Source of the DNA: Leucobacter sp. Ag1 | GTDB lineage: Bacteria > Actinomycetota > Actinomycetes > Actinomycetales > Microbacteriaceae | Assembly: GCF_000980875.1 (NCBI RefSeq) | Contig: NZ_LAYO01000105.1 | Location: 1-64,000, forward strand | Direction of reading: 5' to 3' | DNA length: 64,000 bases | Shown here: positions 8,671 through 16,846 of the stretch, piece by piece | How the letters are laid out: each line of letters begins with the position of its first letter | Numbering within the stretch: the first letter of the stretch is position 1 | Program-made: the position numbers and the translations under genes | The notes under the pieces: model-generated | Seen by the model: only the letters and a program-made list of their open reading frames with translations | Told to the model about the DNA's origin: nothing | Database searches by the model: none

Positions 8671-9273
8671 ATGCAGCACGGAGAATCCACGGCGGAAACG
8701 CCGCAGCGAACGGCCGCCCCCGGATCCACTCTGCTGGTCTTCGCGCACCGCGACGAAGCATCCGCGTTCAGCGACGTCCCGCACCTCGTCACCGGGGTCG
8801 GCAAGGTGAACGCAGCGGTGTCGCTCGCCGGGGAGCTGGCGAGCCGTGCCGGAGCCGTGTCGCGCGTCATCGTGCTCGGCACCGCCGGCGTCGTCGACGA
8901 CGGCCCCGACCTCGACACGGTGTACCAGATCGGTGCCGTGAAGCAGCACGACTTCTCGCTGCCCTCGCCCACGATCGAGCCGCGCGGTCCGGTCCTCGCG
9001 CCGAAGCTGACCGTCGCGACCGGCGACGTCTTCGTCCAGGACGACGCGCAGCGCGCCCGCATCGCCGAGCTCGGCGCCGAGCTCGTCGACATGGAGAGCT
9101 ACGCGATCGCGGCCCTCTGCGCGCGTTTCGATCTGGAACTCGTGATCCTGAAGGTGCCGTCGGACTTCGCCGACAGCTCCACCACCGACGAGGAATGGGA
9201 CACCATCGTGTTCCGCAAGAGCGAGCAGCTGCGCACGTTCGCCGAGGCGGAGCTCCCCGAACTCTTCGCCTGA
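8671..9273 (+). CDS. MTA/SAH nucleosidase-like (purine nucleosidase family) protein
   Basis: The 200-residue protein has the nucleoside phosphorylase/MTAN layout: a TGVGKVNAAVSLAGEL loop, a central VIVLGTAGVV strand, LVDMESYAIAALC matching the VEME ribose-binding motif, and KVPSDFAD with the catalytic Asp. It would split adenine from S-adenosylhomocysteine or methylthioadenosine in the cytoplasm. The nearby luxS would take the S-ribosylhomocysteine it makes. It is shorter than E. coli Pfs (232 residues) at the N-terminus, so substrate range is uncertain. Confidence 0.82.
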   Translation: MQHGESTAETPQRTAAPGSTLLVFAHRDEASAFSDVPHLVTGVGKVNAAVSLAGELASRAGAVSRVIVLGTAGVVDDGPDLDTVYQIGAVKQHDFSLPSPTIEPRGPVLAPKLTVATGDVFVQDDAQRARIAELGAELVDMESYAIAALCARFDLELVILKVPSDFADSSTTDEEWDTIVFRKSEQLRTFAEAELPELFA

Positions 9274-9322
9274 CCGCCAGAAATCCGTACCGCTCCGCAG
9301 GAGGGGCAGAGAGGGGGCCGCC

Positions 9323-9727
9323 GTGAGGATCCGCGCGCTGCTGCTCGTCTTCGTCGGCGGTGCGGTCGGCACGGCGGCACGGGCGGCACTCGACGCCGCG
9401 ATCCCGAAGCCGGGCGGATTCCCCCTCGCGATCCTCGTCATCAACGTGCTCGGAGCGCTCCTGCTCGGGATTCTGCTGGAAGCGCTGCTGCGTCCCGTAC
9501 CCGAGCCCGTGGCGGTCACCGACCTGAGGCTGCTGCTCGGCACCGGAGTGATGGGCGGCTTCACGACCTACAGCACGCTCGCGCTCGGCACGGTCGAGCT
9601 CGCTCACGGCGGGCTGCCCTGGGTTGGGATCGGGTATTTGGCGCTCTCGGTCCTGCTCGGCATCGCCACCGCGACGCTGGGGATCCTCCTCGGCGGCCGG
9701 TTGCGTCGCCGGAAGGAACCGGCATGA
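9323..9727 (+). CDS. crcB: Fluoride efflux channel subunit CrcB (first copy)
   Basis: The 134-residue protein has four hydrophobic helices and the Fluc motifs GGAVGTAARAAL, LVINVLGALLLG and GTGVMGGFTTYST (the Phe-box region). It passes fluoride out of the cell as a dual-topology dimer. The GTG start at 9323 lies after AGAGGGGGC. The second copy overlaps it by 4 bp. Paired crcB genes in Gram-positive bacteria usually encode a heterodimer of opposite orientations; the Arg/Lys-rich tail here (GRLRRRKE) fits one fixed topology. No fluoride riboswitch is visible upstream. Confidence 0.92.
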   Translation: MRIRALLLVFVGGAVGTAARAALDAAIPKPGGFPLAILVINVLGALLLGILLEALLRPVPEPVAVTDLRLLLGTGVMGGFTTYSTLALGTVELAHGGLPWVGIGYLALSVLLGIATATLGILLGGRLRRRKEPA

Positions 9728-10137
9728 CCCCGCTCCTGCTGCTGGGCATCGCGCTCGCCGGCGGCGTCGGCGCCGTCGCCCGGTTTTCGTTCGACGCGGC
9801 GATGCAGCCGCTGCTGCGGCGACTGGAGCGCCCCGGGTCCCACGGCTTCCCCTGGGCGACGCTGCTCATCAACGTGTCGGGCTCCCTCGTGCTCGGCATG
9901 CTCGCCGCGCTCGCGGGCCTCGCCGGGGGAACGCAAGTGCTGCCGCACGAGTGGTTCGCGGTGCTCGGCACCGGGTTCCTCGGCGGATACACGACGTTCT
10001 CGACCGCGAGCGTCGACGCGGCCCGCCTGATCGCGGCGCGTCGCTGGAACGCAGCCCTCGGCTACGCGGGAGGCACCGCCGTGCTGTCGACCCTCGCGGC
10101 GGCGGCCGGGTTCTGGGGCCTGGCGCTGCTCGTCTGA
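9724..10137 (+). CDS. crcB: Fluoride efflux channel subunit CrcB (second copy)
   Basis: The 137-residue protein has four transmembrane helices and the motifs GGVGAVARFSFDA, LLINVSGSLVLGML and GTGFLGGYTTFSTASVD. The Asn in the second helix and the FTTFST-like Phe box match Fluc channels. Its start overlaps the stop of the first crcB (ATGA), so equal synthesis is likely. It lacks the basic C-terminal tail of the first copy, as expected if the two subunits insert in opposite directions. Confidence 0.92.
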   Translation: MTPLLLLGIALAGGVGAVARFSFDAAMQPLLRRLERPGSHGFPWATLLINVSGSLVLGMLAALAGLAGGTQVLPHEWFAVLGTGFLGGYTTFSTASVDAARLIAARRWNAALGYAGGTAVLSTLAAAAGFWGLALLV

Positions 10138-10162
10138 GCGTCTGCTCGTCCGAACGTCCGCG

Positions 10163-10192
10163 CATCGAGGCATGTCTTGACATGCCTCGATG
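10163..10192. promoter_or_regulatory. 30-bp perfect palindrome covering a -35 box upstream of the ROK gene
   Basis: Fourteen-bp arms at 10163-10176 and 10179-10192 are perfectly complementary with only TT between them. The right arm includes TTGACA (10177-10182), which pairs at 18 bp with a TGTACT -10-like hexamer at 10201-10206. It could be an operator over the -35, or part of a terminator for the crcB pair 26 bp upstream. Confidence 0.55.
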
Positions 10193-10216
10193 GCGCGTGG
10201 TGTACTTGCGAGCACA

Positions 10217-10237
10217 TTACGAAAGTCACTTTCTTAA
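10217..10237. promoter_or_regulatory. Probable operator of the ROK regulator
   Basis: The 21-bp sequence reads TTAcGAAAGTcACTTTCtTAA, an inverted repeat with nine of ten half-site positions matching. It stands just after the predicted -10 and 20 bp before the ROK start, where a repressor would block transcription. The assignment to the ROK protein is inferred from position. Confidence 0.6.
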
Positions 10238-10256
10238 TTCGGACGGCGAGGTCCCC

Positions 10257-11483
10257 ATGGCACCCAATGCGAGCGATGCGCCCGGAGGCAGCGGGCTGCC
10301 GAGCGCGGTGAACGCACGCGTAGCCGCTGCGCTGCTCGAGAGCGGGCGCGCCAGCGTGACCCAGATCGCGGAGCGCACGGGACTGTCCCGTCCGACCGTC
10401 GATGCAGAGCTGACCCGGCTGCGGGAGCTCGGGCTCGCGCGCGTGGTCGACGACGCGGAGGCGGGCGAGCGCCGGGCGGGACGTCCCGCCCGATTCTTCG
10501 AGTTCTGCGCCGACGCCGGCCTCCTCGTCGGGGTCGACGTCGGCATCCACCGGCTGCGCGTCGTGCTCGCCGAGCTCGACGGCCGCGTCGTCGGATGGCA
10601 CGAGACCGAGAGCGCGCTCGGCATCGACGGGAACGAGCGCATCGCCCTCGTCATCTCGACCGTCCGCACGGCGCTCCGCAGCTCGGGCATCGATCCGGAA
10701 CGGCTGCTCCGCCACTCCTGTCTGGCGCTGGCGGTCTCGGGCGTCGTCGACCCGGGGGGCCGTATCCTGATCTCCCACAACTTCCCGGAGTGGGAGGGGA
10801 TCGATCTCGCCGGACTGCTGAGCGCCGAGTTCGGCTGCGCCGCCGTGGTCGAGAACGACATTCGGCTCGCGGCTCTCGCCGAGTTCCGCCTGGGCGCGGC
10901 GAAGCACGTCGACGACGTGGCCTACGTCTTCGCGGGGCATCGCGTCTCGCTCGGCCTCATCATCGATGGCAAGATCCGGCGGGGCAAGCACTCCGTCGCG
11001 GGCGAGATCGGCCTCGGCGGCTTCGCGTTCTCCTCCCAGGTCGACAGCACGGGCAAGCTCCGGTGGAGCAGCGCGGAGTCGGGCGAGCAGGTGTTCCGTG
11101 CAGCGGCGGCCGGCGATCGGGCGGCCAGCGAGGAGATCGTGCGGTTCGCGCAGGGCCTCGCGGTCGGCGTCGCGATCGTCACGATGGCGGTGGATCCCGA
11201 TCTGGTGATCGTCGGCGGCGGCCTCTCGCTCGCCGGTGAGGAACTGCTCGGGCCGCTGCGTCGAGCGGTCAACGCCGAGATCACACTGCCGGTCGAACCC
11301 GAGATCGTGCCGTCCCGGCTGGGGGCGGAGTCGGTGGCGCTCGGCGCGCTGTCGCTCGCCGCGCAGCGCGCGGCAGAGATCCGCCATCCGAGCGAGCCGC
11401 CCACGGATCCGGGATTCGACCTCGCGCAGGTGCGCGCGGCCATCGAGCGCGCGAGCGCCCAGCCGGAAGGAGCCGACGAATGA
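10257..11483 (+). CDS. ROK-family transcriptional regulator (NagC/XylR type)
   Basis: The 408-residue protein has an N-terminal winged helix (residues about 20-75: ASVTQIAERTGLSRPTVDAE) followed by a ROK sugar-kinase-like domain (VGVDVGIHRLRVVLAELDG, VENDIRLAALAEFRLG, GEIGLGG). The typical ROK zinc CxCGxxGC cluster is absent: the matching region reads FAFSSQVDSTGKL. The ATG at 10257 was chosen because the open frame further upstream overlaps crcB. Its stop overlaps the next start. It very likely represses this sugar operon until an inducer sugar binds. Confidence 0.88.
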   Translation: MAPNASDAPGGSGLPSAVNARVAAALLESGRASVTQIAERTGLSRPTVDAELTRLRELGLARVVDDAEAGERRAGRPARFFEFCADAGLLVGVDVGIHRLRVVLAELDGRVVGWHETESALGIDGNERIALVISTVRTALRSSGIDPERLLRHSCLALAVSGVVDPGGRILISHNFPEWEGIDLAGLLSAEFGCAAVVENDIRLAALAEFRLGAAKHVDDVAYVFAGHRVSLGLIIDGKIRRGKHSVAGEIGLGGFAFSSQVDSTGKLRWSSAESGEQVFRAAAAGDRAASEEIVRFAQGLAVGVAIVTMAVDPDLVIVGGGLSLAGEELLGPLRRAVNAEITLPVEPEIVPSRLGAESVALGALSLAAQRAAEIRHPSEPPTDPGFDLAQVRAAIERASAQPEGADE

Positions 11484-12664
11484 ACCCGCAGCACGGGGAA
11501 CCGACGGTGCTCCGTCTTGCGGTCGTGGGCGCGGGCGCCCGATCGGCGATCGCCCGGCACGCGGTCGAGTCCGGGGACGCGCGCATCGTCGCCGCGGTGG
11601 ATCCGAGCGCGAATGCGCGGGCTCGCGCCTCGGCGTCCTTCGCCTGCGAGGCGACGTTCGAAACCCTCGACGAGCTGATCGCGGCCGCCGCATCGGGCCT
11701 CGACATCGACGCCGCGTTCGTCACCTCGCCCGACGACACCCATGCCGAGATCGCGGTCGCGCTGCTGAACGCGGGGATCGCCGTCTACCTCGAGAAGCCC
11801 CTCGCGATCGACGTCGACGACGCGGACGCGATCCTCGCGGCCTCGGCCGATTCGGGAACCCGCCTCTACGTCGGGCACAACATGCGGCACATGTCGGTGG
11901 TGCGCACGATGCGGGAGCTGATCCTCCGTGGGGAGATCGGTGAGGTCAAAGCGATCTGGTGCCGCCACTTCGTCGGCAACGGCGGCGACTACTACTTCAA
12001 GGACTGGCACGCGGACCGGTCCAAGGCGAACGGGCTGCTGCTGCAGAAGGGCGCCCACGACATCGACGTGATCCACTGGCTCGCGGGCGGCACCTCCGAA
12101 CTGGTGACGGGCCTCGGCGGGCTCACGCTCTACGGCGGGATCGACGATCGCCGCGACAATTCGGATCGCACCATGCCGGAGTGGTTCTCGCTCGATTCCT
12201 GGCCCCCGCTGAGCCAGACCGAGCTGAACCCGGTCATCGACGTGGAGGACCTGTCGATGGTCGCGATGCGCCTCGACAACGGTGTGCTCGCGTCGTACCA
12301 GCAGTGCCACTACACGCCCGACTACTGGCGCAACTACACCGTGATCGGCACCGAGGGGCGGCTCGAGAACTTCGGCGACGGGGATGGAGCGATCGTGCGG
12401 GTCTGGAACACCCGCACGCTCTACTCCGAGCACGGCGACGCGGAGTACCCGGTGAGCGGGGACGCGGGCGGGCACGGCGATGCCGACCGGCTGACGGTCG
12501 CCGAGTTCGTCGCGTTCGTGCGCGACGGGATCGCCACGACGACCTCGGCGGTCGCAGCTCGCGACGCGGTCGCCACCGCGGTCGCCGCGACCGAGTCGAT
12601 CCGGTCAGAAGGCGCGCCGCGCCGCGTGCGTCCGGTGGATCCGGGCGTCGCCGCGCGGCTCTGA
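11480..12664 (+). CDS. Gfo/Idh/MocA-family oxidoreductase (first)
   Basis: The 394-residue protein begins with a Rossmann fold (LRLAVVGAGARSAIARHAVES), then FVTSPDDTHAEIAVALLNAG and YLEKPLAIDVDDA, where the EKP lysine is the family hallmark, and KGAHDIDVIHWLAGG. It would use NAD(P) to oxidise a sugar, inositol or sugar acid in the cytoplasm. It starts within the ROK stop codon (ATGA). Two further members of the family end this operon, suggesting sequential or isomer-specific oxidation. Confidence 0.87.
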   Translation: MNPQHGEPTVLRLAVVGAGARSAIARHAVESGDARIVAAVDPSANARARASASFACEATFETLDELIAAAASGLDIDAAFVTSPDDTHAEIAVALLNAGIAVYLEKPLAIDVDDADAILAASADSGTRLYVGHNMRHMSVVRTMRELILRGEIGEVKAIWCRHFVGNGGDYYFKDWHADRSKANGLLLQKGAHDIDVIHWLAGGTSELVTGLGGLTLYGGIDDRRDNSDRTMPEWFSLDSWPPLSQTELNPVIDVEDLSMVAMRLDNGVLASYQQCHYTPDYWRNYTVIGTEGRLENFGDGDGAIVRVWNTRTLYSEHGDAEYPVSGDAGGHGDADRLTVAEFVAFVRDGIATTTSAVAARDAVATAVAATESIRSEGAPRRVRPVDPGVAARL

Positions 12665-12715
12665 TCCGCCGGCCGCAGTCGACCCATTCAGACCCCTGTA
12701 TTCAAAGGAGAATCC

Positions 12716-13984
12716 ATGAAGAAGAAGACCCTCGCACTCGCCGGGGCGCTCGCGGTGACCGCGCTGGCCCTGTCGGGATGCTCCGGCGGCGGCGCCTCCG
12801 AGGCGGCCAGCGATCACAACCTGAAGGCCGAGATCTCGTATGCGTTCTGGGACGTCAACCAGAAGCCGGCGATGGAAGCGCTGATCAAGGACTTCAACAA
12901 GGAGTTCCCGAACATCACGGTGAAGACGCAGATCACCCCCTACGCGAACTACTTCACGAAGCTGCAGACGCAGGGCAGCTCGAATACGCTGCCCGACGTG
13001 TTCTGGCTGAACGGCCCGAACTTCCAGCTGTATGCCTCCAACGACATGCTCGAGCCGATGAGCAAGGATCTGAAGCCGGCGGACTACCCGAAGGCGCTCA
13101 ACGATCTCTACTCCTGGCAGGGGACCCAGTACGGTGCACCGAAGGACTTCGACACGATCGCCGTGTACTACAACAAAGCGATCTTCGACGAGGCGGGCGT
13201 CGCCTACCCGACGGCGGACTGGACCTGGGACGAGTTCCATCAGAAGGCCAAGGCGATCTCCGACAAGCTCAAGTCCAAGGGCATCTACGGCGTCGCGAGC
13301 GGGCTCAACGGCGGGCAGGAGGTCTACTACAACACGATCCTGCAGGCCGGCGGCAGCATCATCTCGGAGGACGGCAAGAAGTCGGGCTACGACGATCCCA
13401 AGTCGATCGCCGGGCTGCAGTTCGTGCGCGACCTCGTCGCCGACGGTTCGTCGCCGACCCCGTCCCAGCTCTCGGACACCCCGCAGGACCAGTGGTTCAT
13501 CAACGGCAAGTCGGCGATGATCTGGTCGGGCACCTGGTCGAACTCCGAATTCCTCGGTTCGCAGGTGAAGGACTCGATCGCGGTCGCGCCGCTGCCGAAG
13601 GGCGAGCGCAAGGCGACCGTGATCCACGGCCTCGCCAATGCGGTCGCGAAGGGATCGAAGAACAAGGCCGCGGCGCTCGCGTTCCAGAACTACCTCGGAA
13701 GCAAGCAGGCCGCCGAGACCCAGGCGAAGCTGGGCGCCGCGAACCCCGCCTTCAACGGCACGCAGCAGGCCTTCGTCGATTCGGCGCCCTGGGACCTGAA
13801 CATCTTCGAGAACGCGGCGACGGAGTACGCCTTCCCGTACCCGATCTCGAAGAACACGGCGGCGTGGAACAAGCTCGAGAACGACCTGCTGCCCGCCGCG
13901 TTCAGCGGTGAGCAGCCGGTGCCCGACGTGGCGAAGAAGCTCGCGGCCGAGATGAACAAGGCGCTGGAGAAAGAGCAGAAGTGA
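12716..13984 (+). CDS. Sugar ABC transporter substrate-binding lipoprotein
   Basis: The 422-residue protein starts MKKKTLALAGALAVTALALSGCSGGG, a lipoprotein signal with the lipobox LSGC and Cys22 as the lipidation site. The mature part has the family 1 extracellular solute-binding pattern (AFWDVNQKPAMEALIKDFNK, then FPNITVK, LPDVFWLNGPN, FDTIAVYYNKAIFDEAGV). It would capture a sugar outside the membrane for the two permeases encoded next. AAAGGAGAATCC precedes the ATG. The stop overlaps the first permease start. Confidence 0.93.
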   Translation: MKKKTLALAGALAVTALALSGCSGGGASEAASDHNLKAEISYAFWDVNQKPAMEALIKDFNKEFPNITVKTQITPYANYFTKLQTQGSSNTLPDVFWLNGPNFQLYASNDMLEPMSKDLKPADYPKALNDLYSWQGTQYGAPKDFDTIAVYYNKAIFDEAGVAYPTADWTWDEFHQKAKAISDKLKSKGIYGVASGLNGGQEVYYNTILQAGGSIISEDGKKSGYDDPKSIAGLQFVRDLVADGSSPTPSQLSDTPQDQWFINGKSAMIWSGTWSNSEFLGSQVKDSIAVAPLPKGERKATVIHGLANAVAKGSKNKAAALAFQNYLGSKQAAETQAKLGAANPAFNGTQQAFVDSAPWDLNIFENAATEYAFPYPISKNTAAWNKLENDLLPAAFSGEQPVPDVAKKLAAEMNKALEKEQK

Positions 13985-14946
13985 CGGGCTTCGCTTCTGC
14001 TCCGGGTGCGGTCGCCGCGCAGGCGACCGCACCCCGAACCGGGCGGCGCGGATCCTCGGATCCGCGCCCTCGGGCCCGCCTCAGGAGCTCCCTCTGGGCG
14101 CTCCTGTTCGTCGGCCCGCTGCTCTTCGGCGTGCTCGTCTTCTACATCTGGCCCATCTTCCGCAACGCCTACTTCAGCTTCACCACGTGGGGCGCGTTCG
14201 GCGGTGCGACCTGGACCGGGCTCGACAACTACGAGACGATGCTCGGCGATCCCGACTTCTGGCGCGCCATCGTCAACACGCTGATCTACGTCGGCATCCT
14301 GCTGCTCGGGATCCCGGTCGCGGTGCTCTTCGCCGCGCTCATCAACCGGCCCGGCCTGCGGTTCGCGGCGGTCTACCGCACCGCGTTCTTCCTGCCCTAC
14401 GTGGCCATGCCGGCGGCCGTGGCCATGGTGTGGCGGATCATCTTCAACGGCGATTTCGGGATCCTCAACTACACGCTGTCGCTCGTCGGCATCACGGGGC
14501 CGAACTGGCTCAGCACCGAGTGGTTCGCGCTGCTGTCCGTCGGGCTCGTCGGCATGTGGATCTCGCTCGGCTTCAACCTGATCGTGCTCTCGGCGGGCAT
14601 GCGGGGGATCCCGCCCGAGATGTACGAGGCATCGACCCTCGACGGAGCGAGCCGCACCCGGCAGTTCTTCTCCATCACGGTGCCGCTCCTCAGCCCGTCC
14701 ATCTTCTTCGTCTCGGTCATGACCGTGATCACCGGGTTCCAGGTCTTCGACCTCCTCTACGCGCTCATGGGCACGCAGAACCCCGCGATCAACCAGACCC
14801 AGTCGCTCGTCTACCTCTTCTTCGCGCACCAGCAGGCCGGGGACAACGGGTACGCGGCGGCGGTCGGCGTGGCGATCCTGCTGCTCGTCGGCGTGTTCAC
14901 GATGCTCCAGTTCCGGATGCAGAAGCGGTGGGTGACCTATGACTGA
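13981..14946 (+). CDS. Sugar ABC transporter permease (MalF type)
   Basis: The 321-residue membrane protein has six hydrophobic segments and the EAA loop EMYEASTLDGASRTRQFFSITVPLL, which docks the ATPase. It starts with GTG at 13981, overlapping the binding-protein stop (GTGA). The first 40 residues are basic and cytoplasmic. No ATPase gene is present in the operon, so a shared MsmK/UgpC-type ATPase encoded elsewhere must power it. Confidence 0.92.
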   Translation: MTGFASAPGAVAAQATAPRTGRRGSSDPRPRARLRSSLWALLFVGPLLFGVLVFYIWPIFRNAYFSFTTWGAFGGATWTGLDNYETMLGDPDFWRAIVNTLIYVGILLLGIPVAVLFAALINRPGLRFAAVYRTAFFLPYVAMPAAVAMVWRIIFNGDFGILNYTLSLVGITGPNWLSTEWFALLSVGLVGMWISLGFNLIVLSAGMRGIPPEMYEASTLDGASRTRQFFSITVPLLSPSIFFVSVMTVITGFQVFDLLYALMGTQNPAINQTQSLVYLFFAHQQAGDNGYAAAVGVAILLLVGVFTMLQFRMQKRWVTYD

Positions 14947-15811
14947 CACGCAGACGACCGCGCTCGCCATCCGGCAGCGCGCAGCGGGCAAACGCCTCCG
15001 CCTCGGCAACGGCGTCACGCACGCGGTCCTGATCGTCGCGTCGCTGACGATGATCTTCCCGTTCCTCTGGCAGATCCTCATGTCGCTCGCGACCAACGCC
15101 CAGGTCACCTCGGTGCCGCCCACCTTCTGGCCGGGCGAGCTGCACTTCGAGAACTTCGCGCACGTCTTCGACCAGCTCCCGTTCCTCAACCAGCTCTGGG
15201 TCTCGGCAGCGGTCACGACGATCCGCACGGTGGGGCAGCTGCTGCTCTGCTCCATGGCGGGGTACGCGTTCGCACGCCTCGAGTTCCCGTTCAAGCGCAC
15301 GATCTTCGCGATCGTGCTCGCGATCCTGATGGTGCCGCCGCAGGTCTACCTGCTGCCGCAGTACCAGATCGTCCAGGGCCTCGGCTGGCTCAACACGATC
15401 GCGGGCATCGCCGCCCCCGGTATCTTCAGCGCGTTCGGAACGTTCATGATGCGGCAGTTCTTCATGGGCCTGCCCGAGGAGCTCTCGGAGGCCGCGCGGC
15501 TCGACGGGGCGAATCACTTCCAGATCTTCTGGAAGATCATGCTGCCGCTCGCGAAGCCCGGTCTCTCGGCGCTCGCGATCATCACGGTGCTCGCCTCCTG
15601 GAACGACCTGCTCTGGCCGCTGATCGTCGCCACCGACGCCACGCAGATGCCGCTCGCGCCGGGGATCGCGACGCTCACCAGCCAGCGCTCCATCCCCGAC
15701 TATCCGCTGCTCCTCGCCGCCAGCCTGCTGGCGATGGCACCGGTGCTCATCCTGTTCCTCTCCATGCAACGGCGCGTGATCGACGGCATCGCGTTCTCGG
15801 GGCTGAAGTAA
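14939..15811 (+). CDS. Sugar ABC transporter permease (MalG type)
   Basis: The 290-residue protein has six transmembrane helices and the EAA motif ELSEAARLDGANHFQIFWKI. The N-terminal part (HAVLIVASLTMIFPFLWQILMS) and the end (MQRRVIDGIAFSGLK) are typical of carbohydrate-uptake CUT1 permeases. It overlaps the previous gene by 8 bp. It is the second half of the membrane channel for this importer. Confidence 0.92.
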   Translation: MTDTQTTALAIRQRAAGKRLRLGNGVTHAVLIVASLTMIFPFLWQILMSLATNAQVTSVPPTFWPGELHFENFAHVFDQLPFLNQLWVSAAVTTIRTVGQLLLCSMAGYAFARLEFPFKRTIFAIVLAILMVPPQVYLLPQYQIVQGLGWLNTIAGIAAPGIFSAFGTFMMRQFFMGLPEELSEAARLDGANHFQIFWKIMLPLAKPGLSALAIITVLASWNDLLWPLIVATDATQMPLAPGIATLTSQRSIPDYPLLLAASLLAMAPVLILFLSMQRRVIDGIAFSGLK

Positions 15812-15835
15812 CCCGTGAAGAAAGGTGCTCCTCCA

Positions 15836-16846
15836 GTGAACCCCCTGCGTATCGGCCTCATCGGAGCCGGCGGAATCTCCCGCGTCCATGCCGACGGGTG
15901 GCGAGCGCTCGACGCCGACGTGACCGTCTACTCGCACGAGGGCGCCGAGGCGCTCGCCGCCGAGTACGGATTCGCGATCGCGTCCGATCTCGATGCGCTG
16001 CTCGCCGCGTGCGACATCGTCGACATCGTGACCTCGACGCCCAGCCACGGCCCGCTCGCGCACGCCGCGATCTTCGCCGGCAAGCACGTCATCTGCGAGA
16101 AGCCGCTCGCCGGCACCGCGGACGAAGCGCGGCAGATCGTCGATGCGGCCCGGCGCGCCGGGGTGCGATTGTTTCCCGCGCACGTCGTCCGCTACTTCCC
16201 CGACTACGTCGCCATGCACGAGCAGGCGGTCGCCGGGAGGATCGGGGACCTCGCCGTGCTGCGTTTCCTGCGCGGGGGAGAGGCGCCGCGCACCGGATCC
16301 TGGTTCCACGACGAGGCCGAGGGCGGCGGGATCATCCGCGACCAGATGATCCACGATCTGGATCAGGCACTCTGGTTGGCCGGGGACGTCGTGCGGGTCT
16401 ACGCGGTGCGCAGCGCTCCGGCGGACGATGCCGTCGCGCCCGACGCCGTGACCGCTCACGTCGTGCTCACGCACGCGAGCGGGGCCGTGTCGCATGTGCA
16501 GGGGACCTGGGGGCCGCCGGGAATGCGGTTCCGGACGAGCGCGGATCTCGCGGGCAGCGGCGGGACCCTGTCGATCGATTCGACCGCCCACGATCCGAGC
16601 CGGATCGAGCTGCCGGGTGCGACGGACGGAACCGGGTACCTGCCGCCGCAGGCCAACGCCGTCAGCCCCTACACCGCCGAGCTGTGCGCATTCGTCGAGG
16701 CGATCGCGGCCGGATCCCCGGCAGCGGTGAGCCCGGCGGACGGCGTGCGCGCCGTGCAGCTCGCCGAAGCCGCCTCGGCGTCGCTGCGGACCGGTCAGCC
16801 GGTCGACGTCGCGCTCGACCCGATCGAATCGGAGGAGACCCGATGA
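15836..16846 (+). CDS. Gfo/Idh/MocA-family oxidoreductase (second)
   Basis: The 336-residue protein has LRIGLIGAGGISRVHADGWRA (Rossmann), VTSTPSHGPLAHAAIFAGKHV, CEKPLAGTADEARQ with the conserved Lys, and a DQMIHDLDQALWLAG motif with the active-site Asp/His. The GTG at 15836 follows GAAAGGTGCTCCTCCA; an in-frame GTG at 15815 would put that ribosome site inside the gene. It is an NAD(P)-dependent sugar or inositol dehydrogenase by family. Its stop overlaps the third family member. Confidence 0.86.
   Translation: MNPLRIGLIGAGGISRVHADGWRALDADVTVYSHEGAEALAAEYGFAIASDLDALLAACDIVDIVTSTPSHGPLAHAAIFAGKHVICEKPLAGTADEARQIVDAARRAGVRLFPAHVVRYFPDYVAMHEQAVAGRIGDLAVLRFLRGGEAPRTGSWFHDEAEGGGIIRDQMIHDLDQALWLAGDVVRVYAVRSAPADDAVAPDAVTAHVVLTHASGAVSHVQGTWGPPGMRFRTSADLAGSGGTLSIDSTAHDPSRIELPGATDGTGYLPPQANAVSPYTAELCAFVEAIAAGSPAAVSPADGVRAVQLAEAASASLRTGQPVDVALDPIESEETR

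Noticed and set aside
9274-9322. Fluoride riboswitch before crcB.
   Set aside because: Only 49 bp are available and no crcB-motif core or pseudoknot pairing could be found.
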